A stretch of DNA of 64,000 bases from Canna indica. Lineage: Eukaryota; Streptophyta; Magnoliopsida; Zingiberales; Cannaceae. This document shows positions 34,214-44,841 of this stretch, in pieces (position 1 is the stretch's first letter; each line of letters starts with the position of its first letter). The notes below the pieces were generated by a model that was not told the DNA's origin, searched no databases, and was given only the letters and a program-made list of their open reading frames with translations. The translations under genes were made by a program, and so were the position numbers. Location of the stretch: NCBI GenBank assembly GCA_034359265.1, contig CP136896.1, positions 15,221,501-15,285,500 on the forward strand, written 5' to 3'.

Positions 34214-35021
34214 GATTGAAGGCAGTCCGACGAAGGATGTAGGCAACGGGCGGCCCCGGCGAAGATTGAAGGCAGCCTAGCGAAGGCTGAACACATGACC
34301 GGAGAAGTCGGCAAAAATGTCAATCTTTTGGATTATTGAATCCTGTAACTCTGCAAGTGCATCACATAACAACCATGTTAGACTAAGGAGTAATGAGTTA
34401 GCTAGTTAAAAGTTAACAGTATATTTGTGTGCACAAAATAATTAAAACATCACCCGCGACCATAGTTGCACAACATTGACACTGCACAACGTCGGCAAGT
34501 CAGAAACTCACAACGGTCATTAGTCGTACTAGAAGGTGATTGACGGAGGGTCGGAGAATGCATTGCACAACGACAACTCATAACAGCAATCCGGAGAATG
34601 CACAATGCTAATGCTACCTGCTTAGAAGGCACTCGACGCTGTTGACGAAGAAGATGAGGAGTGAGACGCGTCTCACGTTCTTGGTGGTCTACGGAGAAGC
34701 CACCATGTGAGTGAAGCACTGTGACTCCGTGAGAGAAGACACCACGTGACGGCGTGAGTGAAGCTGTGAAGGAGCTGCCGCCTGTGGACCTGCAGCGCTC
34801 GCGAGTGAGTGAAGGAGCTGTCGCTGCGGTGCTCGCGACCGAGTGAAGACACTACCGTCGGCACTGCATGAGTGAAGGAGCTGCCGGCGTGCCACCTGCG
34901 ACGTTCGCGAGTGAAGGCGTAGCCGTCTGCAACGCTCGTGAGTCGTGAGTGAAGGTAGTTAGTGGTGAGGAGATCAAGAGTGATGGCAGTTCATGGTGAG
35001 CTAGCTGTCATCTGTTGCTCC
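34214..35021. other. 5' region of the ZMYM-type hAT element between two insertions
   Basis: About 800 bp separating the solo LTR from CACTA D. GC-richer and locally repetitive: GAGTGAAGGAGCTGCCG-like phrases recur between 34740 and 34940. Open frames here are short and unlike known proteins. Confidence 0.45.
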
Positions 35022-36706
35022 CACTACTAGAAATGTTAGAATCACCGATGGCCATCACCCACAACCGCCCAGGACATTGGAAGGACCCACGGCATTCCTA
35101 CGGCCGCTTGAGCTGTTGTAGATGTGCTACATCTACAACGGCTTCCTTACGATCGTTGCGATCGTTGCTTACAAGTCGATGGCGTAAACACGACGCGCAA
35201 ATAAAATAACCTATCAACAACGGCTTAGCGGAGGCTGTGTCGGCCGTTGCTGATGATATTATTATATTAGTTTCATAAATGTATTTTTTTCGTATATGTA
35301 GATACAGGTGATGGCTAACGGGAGTGTCTAGTGACCCACCCCGATGGGGGTGTTCGAGCGAACACACCATCGAGGACATGGGGCGGGAGAGTACATCGAC
35401 ACCTGCGCTGCAGTAATCATGGTAAGTATATTTGTTTCAATTATGCAATATTTATCTATAATTTAAGTTTATACTTAGGAAAATTATAAAATAAAAATAC
35501 AAACTCGTGTCAGAGACCTACACTCAGATGGTGACGCGGCGCGGGGGCAGTCCCAAGGAATTTGACGTGCGAGCATGGGCCGATGCCGCTGGTGGCTGGG
35601 ACCATGACCGTGTATATGGATTTGCAGACAGTGCCCATGCACGAGCCGTGCTCGAGCCACTTGGGGCACCAACCCCTCCGGTCGCCAATGAGTGGCCCTC
35701 CACCTTCCGATCTCATAATCAGAGCCGGATAACTGCATTGGAGGACACGCTCGCACGTTAGACTCAGATGTTATCGTAAGTCATGTTGAGACAATTGACA
35801 TATCCATCGTCCTCAACCAAGTCCATGCTAGTCTACACTCAGGCACTGCAGACCCCACTGCATGATCCTGACCATCCTTCACCACCGCAGTGGGACTTTA
35901 TCTTGTTTCTAATCGACCTGACTTGACTTGTTATGACTTGGAAATTTTGTTATGCATGACTTACGATAGTTTTGGATATTTTGAAATATACTTTACTTAT
36001 GATTGTTTTGATTGTATCGTGTTGATACGATAATTTTGATTCGTATCGTGTTGATACGATAGTTTTGATTTCGTATAGTTTTTATACGATTGTGGATAAT
36101 TATTATTATAAATATAATTATTTTGATGTATATCTATGTGTATTTGTGATGTTGAATGTATGTGTATATGAATGGATGGATGTGTGTATGGGTGTAAGAG
36201 TTATGTATCAGGTTAAATAAATATATCAATAGAAATTTCTAATTTTCAAATTTTTCAGTTACAGGTTAACGATATTATCGACGGCTTTCCCACAGTCATC
36301 CATTTCAAAGCCGTCGCTGAAAGCGTATCGTAATTCCTGGGTTGCAACCTCAAAGACATTGCTGATGACCTACAGCAATGACTTAACAACAAACCTTCAG
36401 CAACGACGTTAGTTCGGATGAGGTCCGTAGCTGATATCAATATCTGCAACAACAGAAGGGCCATTGCAGAACCGTGGCTGATAATGATATCAGCAATAGA
36501 AGTGGGCCGCTACTGAGCCGTGGCCGATACCATATTAGTAATGGCCGGCGTGGCCGTTGCTGATACGTTGCTAAGTTATCAACGACGTACTTTTCTGCCA
36601 CGATGTCGTTGCAATGGGCTTGGCCTTCGTTCATCGTTGGTGATGGTCTTCAGCAACGGCTTACCAACGGAACTAGCCATCGGTGAAGATCGTTATTCCA
36701 GTAGTG
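35022..36706 (+). mobile_element. CACTA transposon D, decayed, 1685 bp
   Basis: It starts CACTACTAGAAATG and ends CCAGTAGTG, one base off the family terminus. Subterminal GCAACGGC-type units are heavily mutated. Flanking triplets are TCC and TAT, so no target duplication survives. The centre (35310-35890) matches the last two exons of the Transposase_24-like gene in copies B and E; the TNP2 part is gone. Decay suggests it is the oldest copy here. It sits in the hAT element. Confidence 0.85.
35310..35890 (+). pseudogene. Transposase_24-like CACTA gene remnant (copy D)
   Basis: The frame at 35507-35761 reads WADAAGGWDHDRVYGFADSA and PLGAPTPPV, closely matching copy B (11503-11610) and copy E. 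The preceding exon (35318-35420) carries the same TAG (35329) as copy B where copy E has CAG. It ends in a stop before the glutamine-rich coiled coil. Confidence 0.75.
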
Positions 36707-37172
36707 TATGCTTGGCCTCGACGTGAGATGATTAGGAGACACCACCTATGGTGACACCCCACTCGGCCTCGGCGTGAGGTCGTGAGGAGATCGCAGTCCG
36801 CAACACTCTGGTGATTAGTGAGCGAAACAAAGGAAGAAGATGGGGGGCTTACACTTGCAGTCTTGCACAACGTTAGAAATTGAAAAAAAATAAGTCAAGA
36901 GAGCAAAGAAGGTGACAACAGAGAGGTGAAGACAACATAGTAAACTGACGGCGAATGGAGAGGCCGGTGAGCATGACAAATAAATATGGAAGGAGGTGAA
37001 ATCATGGAAAGATATGAGCCTTTATTCACTTGCGTGATGGCAGCATGCGCACACTGCACACGCTAGTGGGGGGCAGCGGTGGGGGCCATCCCAGGTTTTT
37101 AAATTTTTTATTTATTTCAGTGGGAGCCACTGCTCCACTATCCCCATTGCCCCCGCAGTGGATCTATCAATG

Positions 37173-38401
37173 TGTGGATGATATTTATAAAAAATACAAT
37201 GAATTGTCTTTTGAAAAATATATTAATTAGTCCCCCCCCTTCCCCCACCGAGTAAAATGTTGTTTCACAAATATATAGTTGATGAACTCGAGATTCATCG
37301 ATTAAGCCGCGTGCTTGGACTGAAGCTCTTAACATTTAGGTCGTGATTATGCCCAAAGTTGTTCTTTGACCATTCACCTACACTAAAAACTCATAAGGTT
37401 TGTGTCCGCCCAAGCCTCCTTCGATGCTTAAGTTAGATCGAACTTTAAAAAATGTAAAAAGGAAGTTACTATAACTACATACATTTGGTGCCTCACTATT
37501 TTTTTCTTACCTTTATACGAAGACCAAGAATTTACAATTATACCCCTTATGAAGCAAACATCAAGCTCGAGAGGCGCCTAATCACTCGTACGCCAATGCT
37601 TAGGTCTTGAAGGGACAATGGCGGGGATGCCATGTCCCGTTGATCGGGCGGGTAAAACTTGCTAAAAACAAATTTGCCCTTATAAAGAGTTACCTCCCAA
37701 TTTGGAAGGATGTGAATAAATTTATAAGTACCTCATTTTTCATTTAATTTAACCAAGTAATTAGTTTATTTAGAAAATTTTAATGCCTTGTTGTATTCTA
37801 AAGGATACTTATCCTCTAAAATAATAAGATTATAAAAAAGGTATTACAAATTTTAAAACTGTCCTCCATTAAATAAATGGTAAATTGTACGGAACCTCAT
37901 TTGACTATAGATCATGTGCGCAAGACCTACCTTTACTTTCAAGTGTTCTCAGAACCTCCCTTCACTTTAATAGTGGTTTGCAAAGGCCACCTATGTTAGT
38001 ACTCCCGTTAGTAAGTTAACGTTTATATTCATCTACCTATAGCTAGGGGCAAAGTCAGAAAATCATCTCAGGAGGGGCAAAATATAAAACCACACATGAA
38101 GAAGCATTTTATAATATTTTCAGAGGGGACAATTTAATCCATTTATGTAATAAAATACTAATTTTTATATATAATATATTAAAGGAGACCAATCGAGGGG
38201 GGGGGGGGGCAATTGCCCCCTCTGACATTATACATGCCCATAGCACTCGACCATCCACCCACAACACGACCTCAAGATTTGTGCTTTCAAATCTTAATGG
38301 ACGAGGGAGCTCCTTGCACGGAATTGGGTCACCGCTCTCCCACTCCACTGCCTCATCGTCGATGATTATTGCAAGGGCACAGAGCCGAGGGTAGTCCATT
38401 C
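37173..38401. other. Intergenic DNA with transposon scraps
   Basis: At 37885-38030 there is a single arm of a long-TIR element (AACCTCCCTTCACTTTAATA then GTTAGTAAGTTAACG). At 38044-38242, AGGGGCAAAGTCAGAAAATC and the inverse-like GGGGGCAATTGCCCCCTCTGAC suggest another small TIR element with a 12-G run. No complete element or gene could be delimited. Confidence 0.4.
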
Positions 38402-38705
38402 GTCACCCCAATACCCATCTATCTGGGTGGAGATTCCATGTCTTGAGAGCGACGACGCAGGCGAGGGTGTTGATCATTCGGTCATGGGCAGAGAAGATGG
38501 CAGCATCACCCCAGAACCCGTCGGGGAGCTGGTTGTTGATGATCCACTAGAGGCAGGAGGGGAACTTAGGTCGGCCGTCGCTTCCCTCTAGGTGGTTCGT
38601 CACCATCGACACCCACGCTGTGTCGTAAGTTGAGACACTTATTTTGCCATCGCCCATCGACCTCATTATCGCCTTGACTTCGTGGACCATTTGCCATATC
38701 CCTCT
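38402..38705 (-). pseudogene. Class II diterpene cyclase (copalyl diphosphate synthase-like) fragment
   Basis: One minus-strand frame reads GIWQMVHEVKAIMRSMGDGK, ISVSTYDTAWVSMV, RPKFPSCL, a TAG stop (38549-38547), [14 protein letters not shown] and [20 protein letters not shown] then NLHPD. S-x-YDTAW, QLPDGSWGD and INTLACVxALKTWN are hallmark N-terminal motifs of plant TPS-c (ent-CPS-like) enzymes. These cyclise geranylgeranyl diphosphate in plastids for gibberellins or defence diterpenoids. The DxDD catalytic motif lies in later exons that are absent. The stop and missing exons make it a pseudogene. An acidic stretch (LEEEQLLLQDDV) at about 38870-38800 could be the preceding exon. Confidence 0.85.
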
Positions 38706-39039
38706 TTGTCCGCAGAGCTACACGGACAAAGTGGTCCATCAGCAAGTCTTCGAAAATGGGTTCTTTAATATGCAACAAGATTAATACCTTAAGCAATTCA
38801 TCATCATTATCAACAACAGCACCGACATCGTCTTGCAGTAGGAGTTGTTCCTCTTCTAGCTCAAGAGCTGAAGAACTGGCAATGCATGAAGAAGAAAACA
38901 AATAGTTGATAAGAGCCAAAACACTACATTTGACCGTAAGGAGAACCCTAAAATACAAAAAGGTAAAGCAATGAATGGCCAAAAGGTGATCATTTTATGT
39001 CTTGTTGTCATGAACCATGAGAAATATTGTGGAAGCTTG

Positions 39040-41360
39040 TGTTGGGATCGGAATAGAAAATGCAATGGAAATAGTAATTTAAAAAATTCAAATCATCTCG
39101 AAAATAATGATCTACTTTAGCAATATTAAGAAATTCAACATAGGAGAAGAACGAGAAGATATACCTCAAACCACGGTTGGTATCGCTGCTCCTATCCCAG
39201 TTTTGAGACGCACATGCGCACGTCCTCCCATGTAAGTCCACACCAAGCACCTCGCAACAAAAGGGGCAACGAACATTGGGGCTCGTTGTGGCTCAATGGA
39301 GAAGCTTTCTCAAGCTCGAAATGCACCAAGACAAGATCAGTCCTTTCACCAAGAACCGGGCACCAAAGAGGGAGGAAGAGGGGATGAGAAAACTCCGGAA
39401 TGAGAGAGAAGATGTAAAGATACCTCACTGTCCTCTTGAACTCCTCCAAGATTATGAAGGTTGCGGCACACCAAAGAAGAGAAGACCTTTATCTTGGCTT
39501 CTCCAAAAACCCGGGGAGGATGAAGAAGAAGGAGGCCAGCGACCAAGGAGAAAAACTTAGGGTTCTTGGAACTCTTCCACACAAGAACTCCTCTCAAGAT
39601 TCAAAAAATTTTCTCTCTCACTTTTATTTTCCACTAGGTTCGACCACCCATTAACTCTTTTAAAGGGTGCGACCACATGAGAGAAAAAGGGGGGCCGACT
39701 ACTTGAGTTCAATTTTGGACTCACCCTGGATTTCAAAAATTCGGAGTTTGCCTCATCTTTAATTTTCATATTTAATATTTTTATAATTTATTCAAAATAA
39801 ATAAAAAACCAATTAAATAGAATATTAATTTATAAATGCTTATTAATAAGAATTATATTTATCTCCAAAAACCAATCACCTAAAAAAATTGGGATGAGAT
39901 AAATTAAACTCCTATTTATTAATAGAACCATGATTTATCCAAATAAATCAATTATCTATTAATTTATGATTTATCTAAATAAATCAATTCCCTATTAATT
40001 ATGATTTATATAAATAAATCAATTCCTAATTAATAGGTGTAGCCACATGGGAAAAATCAAATTTCCCCTCCATGTAATTATGTTTAATTCTTAATTAAAC
40101 ATAATCCCCGGGTTAATTAATTACTTAATTCGATCATAATTAAGTTTAATAAACCCTTAAAAATAATATTGTGTGTCATACCCTACAACTTTAGGGTTAC
40201 CCTACCAAATAGGGGCTACCCTGCAAATTAGGATTACTTAGGAACTCTTTCCTCGCGTATTCGTTCCTATAGAAAATACTTTTCCTATTATGTCTGTAAA
40301 TAAGATCCGTGATCGAGTTGCAGCATGTCCATCCTAGTAGACATATAGTGACACATTCAGACTCTATATCATAAAGCTCGTTACAAGATTAGCATATTGT
40401 GTGTGACCCATTGGGCCTCACACTAAGCCAATAGTGAGTTGTGCATAACGGAGAGTCGGATCCGATAGAACGACTTCTATTCGAATCTCACGAGCCTCCA
40501 CTAAACCTCTTTAGTGCAGTCGTGAGAGACTCAACTCACAAGTCAAGATTGACGTCTAGCAATGTGTCATGACTACCCGGATAGTGTGAGGTTCAATCTA
40601 CAGGCCGGGATCGAATGCCCTTCGGTGATTAGTTATCATGCAACTAAATTCCTCGATTATAATGTCCCGAAGTCGGTTAGGGTACGAAAAAAGTGTCAAA
40701 TCCTAATACCAATTCATATGCATTCCGCCTGACAAGTCGTTGTCTCAATAATGACATGTCAGAAACCCTTTTTCGACATTCATATCTACTCTGGCCATAG
40801 ATTCATGAGTCGACACTTGCAAGGACACATAGGACATTATCTCATCTCACTATGAGTAACCGATTTCGTATTGGTTGCTCACCTACCTCCATGAATGATT
40901 CTCATGCCTAGAAATATTCGGCACATGACTCTAAAGATCACGTAGGTATAAAACCAAAGCGATGAGTCGTCAATCACAAGGTAACCATGACAACTTCAGA
41001 TCCAAGGATTGCTTGCACCTACTATCACCAAGAACATCATATTGACCCTTATGTAAGGATTCCATTCTGTGTTCCTCGTGTAGGTCCGTTCAGTGAACTC
41101 ATTCACTAATGAGCACCTGCACTTGTACATTAATGACGGTTCATAGGTAACTATGAGATCAGCCACGTGCACCCCCTATCGTATAAGGTATATACCAAGT
41201 GCATTAATTAATGATCTCGGAATCACCAATCCTCAAATCGGTGATCCTATGACTAGGAACATTTAGAACATGAGCATTTATATTCCAAGTCTCACCGACA
41301 TGATCTCATCATGGCCTTGTAATCATTTGTTCGGATTCATGGGGTTCATCATAATCTAAT
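39040..41360. mobile_element. LTR-retrotransposon-like non-coding sequence, limits uncertain
   Basis: It begins TGTTGGGATCGG, an LTR-like start. It continues through phrases common in long plant LTRs, such as GTGACCCATTGGGCCTCACA and GGTAGGGTAACCC-type direct repeats at about 40180-40215, without coding. No second copy, primer site or target duplication was found in the window, so this rests on style only. Confidence 0.4.
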
Positions 41361-42214
41361 ATATAAAAATATAGATACAACATATGATGAAAAATTATCT
41401 CATTTATTCATTATCTAAAAATAGTTCCCTAGCCATCGACATATAAATACAACAAATGAACTTTTAATGAAAAAAGATACATAAAAACTTTCACTTTGTC
41501 AATTTATCCGATAATTCCATATCTGATTTCACCATAAAAAAAATCTTGTAAAAAAAATACACGAAAAACCTTTTAACGCCTCGAAGAATCCCATGTCTAA
41601 TTTCACCAAAACTAATTTATAGTCGTTATATATAGATTTCATTTCAGATTTTGTATTTCTTGAAAATAAAAATTTGTAGTAAAATAAAGAAATTTGATGA
41701 AGAAAATTAAATACTAAACCAAATTAAATACAACATAAAAATGTTAAATGTATGATATATAATAATATTATCAGTAAAATATATAGATTTGGTTCAAATT
41801 TTTTTTTCTTCTAAATGCTATAATTGAATTGAATAAAAAAAAACAACACAAAACTAAAAACTAAATTTAAAATGTCAAATTTTGTTAGACATTAAATAAA
41901 ATATAATCATAATGTTAAATATTTAATAAAATAATAATATAAACAAAAAGGCCTGGATTTGATGGGAAGTTTCGAATTTTTTATAAAATATAATAGTCGA
42001 ATTAAATTAAAAAATAAAATTTTGGTAAACAATAATACTATATGGAAAGTTATTGGTTTAATTAATTTGGGCATTTCGATTTTCTCTGAAATGCAATAAT
42101 ATAATTAAATAAGAAAATCAAATTTTGAATCAAATTTTTTAAAATACAATTTCAATAATAGTTATAAAATTTTACTTTCAAATCATGGTAAAGGTTATAA
42201 AATTACAATCCCCA
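41361..42214. other. AT-rich intergenic DNA
   Basis: About 850 bp of strongly AT-rich sequence. I see no gene, repeat boundary or RNA gene in it. Confidence 0.5.
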
Positions 42215-42519
42215 GAGTAACACGATGATTTGGAGTTGGAGTATCTGGAGTATAAGAAATGCCATCATTTTTCGAGGTGAACTGGGGGAATTGATCATGC
42301 GGTTCAACTTTGCATATCCTTTATGAGCAGATTGGCGGTGTCTTAGATTTGTTTGCTAGGAAATTTATGGCTTGTCGTCTATTTATTTTCAATATCGGTA
42401 ACTAGTTAACTCTACTCCTTTTCTCTCCTTTTTACTCTCATTGGTATATTTATTTCAATCATCAGTGAAATGAAACGGTGGGGCTAAGTCGGCCCCACTA
42501 TTTGCCCAAAAAAAAAAAT
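42215..42519 (+). mobile_element. 5'-truncated LINE tail
   Basis: The frame reads WSIWSIRNAIIFRGELGE, the plant LINE C-terminal motif (W-x-I-W-x-x-RN-x-x-x-F). It is followed by GGCTAAGTCGGCCCC, typical of LINE 3' ends, and an 11-A tail ending at 42519. Most of the element is missing at its 5' side, as usual for target-primed insertion. Confidence 0.65.
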
Positions 42520-42764
42520 GATGACTTTGGTGATGGTATGGAATTCCTTCCTGCCACAAATGAAGAAGCCTCGCTTCTTCTCCTTCATGTCGGCTTTCAA
42601 TACAACAATCTAGCCTTGACTTCTCACGTACGTGTGCAATCAAGCAGTGGCCCTTCCAACCGCTGCCGGTCTTCCTAACGAACCTCGCTCTCATTCCTAT
42701 CAATTTGCCACCACGAGAGTGGAGCCATTTTCTTTGCAGGAGATATTATATTATGTTATTTTTT

Positions 42765-43183
42765 GGGAGAAGTATAACAGAAGTCCTATAAGTTTTAAAT
42801 TTTTTGGATTTCAGTCCTATATGTTTGCTTTGTAGCACAGATTTAGTCTTATTCGTGACGATCCGTTAACTCTTCATCCACATGAACATAACGCCGTTCA
42901 TACACATTGAAATATTTGATCATATAAGTTTCATTGCGGAATTTTCAGTCATATACGTTTGCTCCATAGCATAGTTTTGGTCCTGCCCGTGAAGGTTCGT
43001 TAACTCTCCATTCACGAAAAAATAAACGACGTTATATCCATGTTGACAGCGTTAACGGACCATCACGAATAGAACTAAATATGTGATACAGGGTAGACAT
43101 ATAGGACTAAAAATACCGAAATAAAATTTATAGGACTGAAGTCCAAAAAATTTAAAACTTAAGATCTCGATTGCCCTTCTCCC
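42765..43183. mobile_element. Long-TIR fold-back MITE, about 419 bp
   Basis: Left arm GGGAGAAG...AAGTTTTAAATTTTTTGGA and the inverse right arm (AACTTAAGATCTCG side) pair over about 60 bp, including CCTATAAG and TCAGTCCTAT blocks. Inner GTTAACTC and GTTAACGG segments also pair. No transposase. Flanks are T/A-rich, so no target duplication could be called. Confidence 0.65.
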
Positions 43184-43621
43184 TTTTTTATTATTGTAAT
43201 ATCATATATCCTCTTTCTATTCTATGGATGCAAAATTAATTTGTAATCGATCAAATCACTTTAAATTTTTATGTGCTTATTTGATTTCAATTCCTCTTTG
43301 ATCAATTTTCTCGTGTTTGATTTCACGCTCAATTAGGAAATTACTTAACTTTCCCGACAGCATTTATTTGATTTCAGTTTCTCTTCGAATCAATTTTCTC
43401 GTGTTTGATTCCATGCTCGTATAGGAAATTTCCTAACTTTCCCGATAGCATTATTTATATGTATTACCCTAGCCATTTTTAAATAGAATTTTGTATAAAT
43501 TAACTTAAAAACTAAGCACAGTGTGTATGTCTAATGATCCACATCATACATAACACACCATGTCTTACCCATGTTTGCATTTAAACCATCACCCACTACA
43601 CCATTGATGAGAACAACCAAC

Positions 43622-44066
43622 CGGAGAAAAACTACTATGGAGTCGGGCTTCATAGAAATCCTATAGTGCTCCACGTATGAGTGAACTTAGGTAATCAAGT
43701 GGTAGTAGCATTCGAGTACGTTGCCTAGGTTTTGAGTTCAATTTCTAGTTGTAGTGCTTTGTGCGTCTTTTCCACATCTTTATATGTCTTGTAATACGTC
43801 TTGTGCGTATATTATCGCATTTACGCTTTGTAATGACTGTGTTATAAAGTCATTTTTTGTATTAAAAAAAATAGCATTTTTTAAAATAAATTTAACATCG
43901 TAACCTAAAGTAAAAGTGCTAGATTCACTCTTTTGTAACACAAAATTCACTTTTACTTTAGGTTGAATCTTAATTATATTAAGTTCAACTTTAATAAAGT
44001 TAAATTCACTCCCGTAAATGGCTCCATATGAATTTCTATAAAGTCTGACTCCATAGAAATTGCACT
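43622..44066. mobile_element. MITE, about 445 bp, candidate TSD CAACCAAC
   Basis: CTATGGAGTC(G/A)G(G/A)CTT(C/T)ATAG is present near both ends in opposite orientation, and a second hairpin (CCTAAAGTAAAAGTG with its inverse) lies at 43909-43965. Identical CAACCAAC flanks at 43614-43621 and 44067-44074 suggest an 8-bp duplication, though the outermost bases do not pair well. The open frame inside is not a gene. Confidence 0.55.
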
Positions 44067-44841
44067 CAACCAACTCCTATACCGATAGATAGAAGCTAAT
44101 GGGTCCAACAAACCTATTTATCACCACAACCCAAGCATGTGTCGCAATTAATAGAGAATTCCAGACAACAATTCATAATATCTAATGAGGAGAAAATCTT
44201 TTTTTTTTCCTTCAAAAGGAGAGAGAGAGAAGAAACCAGTATAATTTAATACCTATTACTCCCTGGCATGGTTTGGTTTTAAGTTTGAAGTCCGGAAGTA
44301 ACTATAGATTATGCACAAATTCTAACCATGTTAAAGTAGTCAAAAGGGGTAGTTGGAAAGATAAATGTTCAACTCATTTTCTGGCAGCAGATATATGGAA
44401 AGTCGTAAAAATATGCACATAATTAAGTTGCTTCCAGAAGCGGAAGGCCAACTCACTTTTAAATGTCATAAATGAATATCCGTTGCTCTAGGTGCCAAGT
44501 TGTAAACTGCATGCACCACAGACCACCAGAGAGAGGAGAAAGGCAGGGGATAAAGCACTTTCTCCTGTTCTTCTCTCAGAAAAACTGAATAAAAAACCAC
44601 AACATACCTCCAAGATTAAAAAACCTTCTTGGTTACAAAGATGTTGCTTGCATTTTGCTGCTTGAATGGTTTGATGACATCTTGGCTTCATCTTTCTTTT
44701 TAATTGTCAGTAGCCTTGATGAATTGGTTTTAGCCTTTTAGGGCTACTCAAATATAATTTTTTTTGCTTCTAATCTCTCTATACGCTGACAGAAAGGTTT
44801 ACTTCATATTTGTAGTAGATACATCTTCTGCTAGTCTTCTT

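Larger units (their letters stand above)
30250..37172 (-). mobile_element. hAT element of the ZMYM1/TTF-zinc-finger type, decayed and nested
   Basis: The left end CAATGGCAGATTCAGCA and inverted right end CATTGATAGATCCACTG are both near a CAGTGGCGGATCCA-type terminus. Flanks TGTGAATG (30242-30249) and TGTGGATG (37173-37180) are an 8-bp duplication with one change. The decayed transposase lies at about 32770-30270 on the minus strand, with its 5' region to the right. A solo LTR (33090-34213) and CACTA D (35022-36706) interrupt it. Without them it would be about 4.1 kb. Confidence 0.8.

Noticed and set aside
35019..36709. Target duplication for CACTA D
   Set aside because: The flanking triplets TCC and TAT differ, so none is claimed although the termini are recognisable.
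39276..39769. Overlapping frames of 70-94 codons on both strands
   Set aside because: Compositionally biased frames in LTR-like non-coding DNA, with no known motif.
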